DNA of 64,000 nt from assembly GCA_033064195.1 (NCBI GenBank), contig JARBJD010000176.1, positions 90,300 to 154,299 on the forward strand, given 5' to 3'. A program made the position numbers and the translations under genes. The notes beneath the pieces are model-generated. The model saw only the letters and a program-made list of their open reading frames with translations. It ran no database searches and was not told where the DNA came from. Positions 62,300 to 64,000 of this stretch are shown here, in pieces. This stretch comes from Blattamonas nauphoetae (Eukaryota; Preaxostyla; Oxymonadida). Each line of letters opens with the position of its first letter. Position 1 is the first letter of the stretch.

Positions 62300-63240
62300 A
62301 AATGCAAAGATATGACGAAGGCAGAGATCGATCCTAAAAGGGGAAAAGAAAGATGATCATGAAAAATGAAGAGGAAAGGAATTGATCAAATGACAAAAAG
62401 AGAAGAACAGAGGTATTTTTAAGAGAGAAGAGACAACATACAATCCAAAATTGAGAAAGGTGATGTTTGGCCAATTGAATGATACCTGATGAAAAATAGA
62501 GATAGAAATGATGAAAATGAAAGTGAAAAGCTGAAAGTAAAGAGAATAAGAACGAAATGATGACGAAGACGGAAAAGTGCAAAGATGCCGCGGCAATCTT
62601 GATTGAACCTAAAAGTTGTAAAAAGAGGTGAAAGTGAGAAAACGAGAATCAAAACAAGTTGAAGAAAGAAAAGAAGAGAAGAAAGAAAGTTGTTTAAAGC
62701 GATAATCTGAAACATACAAGGTAAAAACGATGCAATCGATGATCTGTTCAATCTGAGAATACCTGAAGAAAAGAAGGAACAAAACATATGAAAATGGAAG
62801 AAAACAGAAGAAAGAAAGAAGAGAATGAGAGTGACATACTCAATATTACCGGAAAGTTCCAAGTTGGAAAGATGACTGAGATCGAACCTAAAAGAGGGGA
62901 AAAGAGGTGAATATGAAAAAATGGTGACAAGAGGAAGTGAAACAAAGAGAAGAAGAGAATAAAGAAGGATGTTGTGAACGATAATAAGCAACATACAATG
63001 TAAAAATGGAGAAGTGATGAAATGTTCACTACGGTGACACCTGAAGAAGAATAAGAGAGAGAAAACACATGAAAACAGTTGAAAACAAAAGAATAAAGAA
63101 GAGAACAGTAATAAAATGACGAAGAAGACAAACAACCACAGAGATGGAGCGTGATCAGGATCATGTCAAAAAGTTGGTAAAAAGAGGTGAAATTGAAAAA
63201 ATGAAACATACAGTGATGATGCCGAGCATCCGCAGGCTCC
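62300..63240 (-). repeat. Tandem array, about 278-bp period with two sub-units per period
   Basis: Sub-unit A (62300, 62576, 62853, 63134) ends in a block like GAACCTAAAAG..GAGGTGAA on the plus strand. Sub-unit B (62431, 62709, 62988) begins ACATACAA and ends ACCTGAAGAA. A and B alternate about every 140 bp. On the minus strand each B window of 44-45 nt sits between a pyrimidine-rich CAG and a GTATGT, and each A window follows a TTTTAG. The windows differ from copy to copy while the borders are conserved. The array may begin further left (about 62030). Confidence 0.6.
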
Positions 63241-63409
63241 AAAACTCATAAAAGCAGAACGAAAGAAGGATTGTCGAATTGATCATTCCCCATATTTTGT
63301 CAGATTTCCTTGAAATCGCAAGGAAGGTGTTCTTGACATTGTCGGTTCTAGAATATGTTGGTAAAAAGAAAGAAAGTGATTGAATATAATTTCATTGTTT
63401 CTAAAATTG

Positions 63410-63436
63410 TTTTGACTTTTTATTTTGTATAAAATG
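63410..63436 (+). promoter_or_regulatory. AT-rich promoter-like motif of the rightward gene
   Basis: GACTTTTTATTTTGTATAAA then ATG at 63434. It is the same motif, on the plus strand, as that before the leftward genes. Confidence 0.6.
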
Positions 63437-63785
63437 AACCCGAGAGAAAAGTTGATTCAATCAATGAAAAAGAGAACTGTGAACTTGTTTCTGAGTACGT
63501 CCGGAGCACAGAACCAGTAATCTATGTTCATGAAGGTGTTGAGTGGAGAATAAAACCAAAGTTGTGGAATCAAGGAAACAGACCACACATGTCTCAACGT
63601 CGACACTACACTCAATCGTTTGTGGAGAATGAACTGAGGAAGTACAACTGTGAGCTCGTTGGTGAGTACAAGCAAGTCCTGACCCCATTTACCTATCGAG
63701 AAATTGTGGTATTGAAGTTTTCAAAGTGCGACTAGATTCATGGCTGAAAGCAAAGAAGAAGCCACATTTGAGAAAGTCAAAATAA
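63433..63785 (+). pseudogene. Repeat-type zinc-ribbon/DUF723-like protein, frameshifted
   Basis: The ATG frame at 63434 stops after 28 codons. A neighbouring frame (63433-63735) carries NCELVSEYVRSTEPVIYV and, about 63 residues later, NCELVGEYKQVLTPFTY. A third frame closes the second unit with CGIEVFKVRLDSWLKAKKKP. The repeated 'CELxSEYxxxxxP...' and '...KxPH' spelling resembles the modules found with viral and phage homing-endonuclease-like proteins. The first unit has lost the Cys pair. At least two frameshifts, so this copy is broken. The family assignment is from memory of pattern. Confidence 0.4.
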
Positions 63786-63789
63786 TCAC

Positions 63790-63825
63790 TCAACTTTTTA
63801 TTTTTTATTTTTTAATTTGTAGTAA
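63790..63825 (+). promoter_or_regulatory. AT-rich promoter-like motif of the last gene
   Basis: ACTTTTTATTTTTTATTTTT followed by TAATTTGTAGTAAATG. Confidence 0.55.
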
Positions 63826-64000
63826 ATGACACACAACTCTGGAAAGTGAAGGAACAAATCAGAGAGGTTAGAGAACTCTTTCCAAACACTCAATCTGCAT
63901 TTACAGATGGTCGAACATACAAACCTGACAGTCCATACAAGCAACATCACTATTCATTTCCTGGCAATGCTTCAACACCCAGATGTTGGATATCGAAATC
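63822..64000 (+). CDS. Partial rightward gene running off the window
   Basis: An open frame without its own ATG, beginning just at the promoter-like motif. It reads QLWKVKEQIREVRELFPN and later PDSPYKQHHYSFPGNASTP. An ATG at 63826 lies one frame away and stops after seven codons, so a single-base frameshift at the very start is likely. No family recognised. The rest is outside. Confidence 0.4.

Larger units (their letters stand above)
54302..64000. mobile_element. Virus-like gene cluster, candidate endogenous DNA virus (right end outside)
   Basis: A compact set of leftward genes (54302-60760) and at least two rightward genes (63433 to the window edge), AT-rich compared with the host genes to the left, without introns I can see, and nearly all preceded by the same AT-rich motif. 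Two long paralogs look like capsid proteins and two small amphipathic paralogs like minor virion proteins. This would fit a Polinton-like or related integrated DNA virus, but no polymerase, integrase, protease or packaging ATPase is inside the window, so the class is open. Frameshifts at the rightward genes show that it is at least partly decayed. Ends were not found. Confidence 0.55.

Noticed and set aside
62419-63135. A 238-codon hydrophobic open frame on the minus strand
   Set aside because: It is a by-product of the purine-rich tandem array; the residues are nearly all F, L, S and V and the frame repeats with the DNA period.
62300-63240. CRISPR-like array
   Set aside because: Units are not short identical repeats with unique spacers, no cas genes, and the sequence is eukaryotic; the periodicity is about 140/278 bp.

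Overview
The window is nuclear DNA of a unicellular eukaryote. Eukaryote-only genes are obvious (TAF9, VPS72/YL1, GSK3, PP2A-B56, a TBC-domain Rab-GAP, CHFR, GNL1, ribosomal protein S3), and many are split by short GT-AG introns of about 34-142 nt. Host genes end in TAA, TGA or TAG, so the standard code fits. Large pectin-lyase-fold surface proteins (one ending in a kinase-like lobe), an ARM/HEAT plus SPRY protein, compact spacing and very short introns together resemble an anaerobic metamonad, most likely an oxymonad (Preaxostyla). That placement is inference.

Region 1 (about 1-39.4 kb) is a dense, GC-balanced host gene block. In order it holds: a C-terminal fragment of an unknown protein; a seven-exon GSK3; a 1,816-codon beta-helix receptor with a degenerate kinase domain; an Fe/Mn superoxide dismutase; VPS72/YL1 and TAF9; a head-to-head ARM-SPRY gene; a two-RRM protein; PP2A-B56; a TBC protein; CHFR (FHA, RING, PBZ-type zinc finger); RPS3; GNL1; a membrane-anchored PDI; an LRR-PP2C phosphatase; a small RRM protein; and a second beta-helix membrane protein. 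Exon joins given below come from reading frame and family alignment, not from transcripts.

Region 2 (about 39.4-54.1 kb) is AT-rich, gene-poor and full of repeats. It has a tRNA-like segment, a structured hairpin, a decayed DIRS-type retroelement whose split inverted repeats are still visible, a probable pogo/CENP-B-like transposase pseudogene, scattered pieces of one MITE-like family, and a 595-bp near-perfect inverted duplication.

Region 3 (about 54.3-64 kb, running off the right end) is the most unusual part. It is a virus-like cluster: at least eight leftward genes and two or more rightward ones, nearly every one preceded by the same AT-rich promoter-like motif. Two paralogous proteins of about 570-620 codons look like capsid proteins, and two small glycine-rich amphipathic paralogs look like minor virion or membrane proteins. 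Three places carry an in-frame TAG followed by clearly continuing coding sequence that ends in TAA, so TAG may be read as sense in this element, or the element is decaying. Between the two gene blocks is an array with a period of about 278 bp that looks, on the minus strand, like a string of mini-exons. No polymerase, integrase or ATPase of the element is inside the window.
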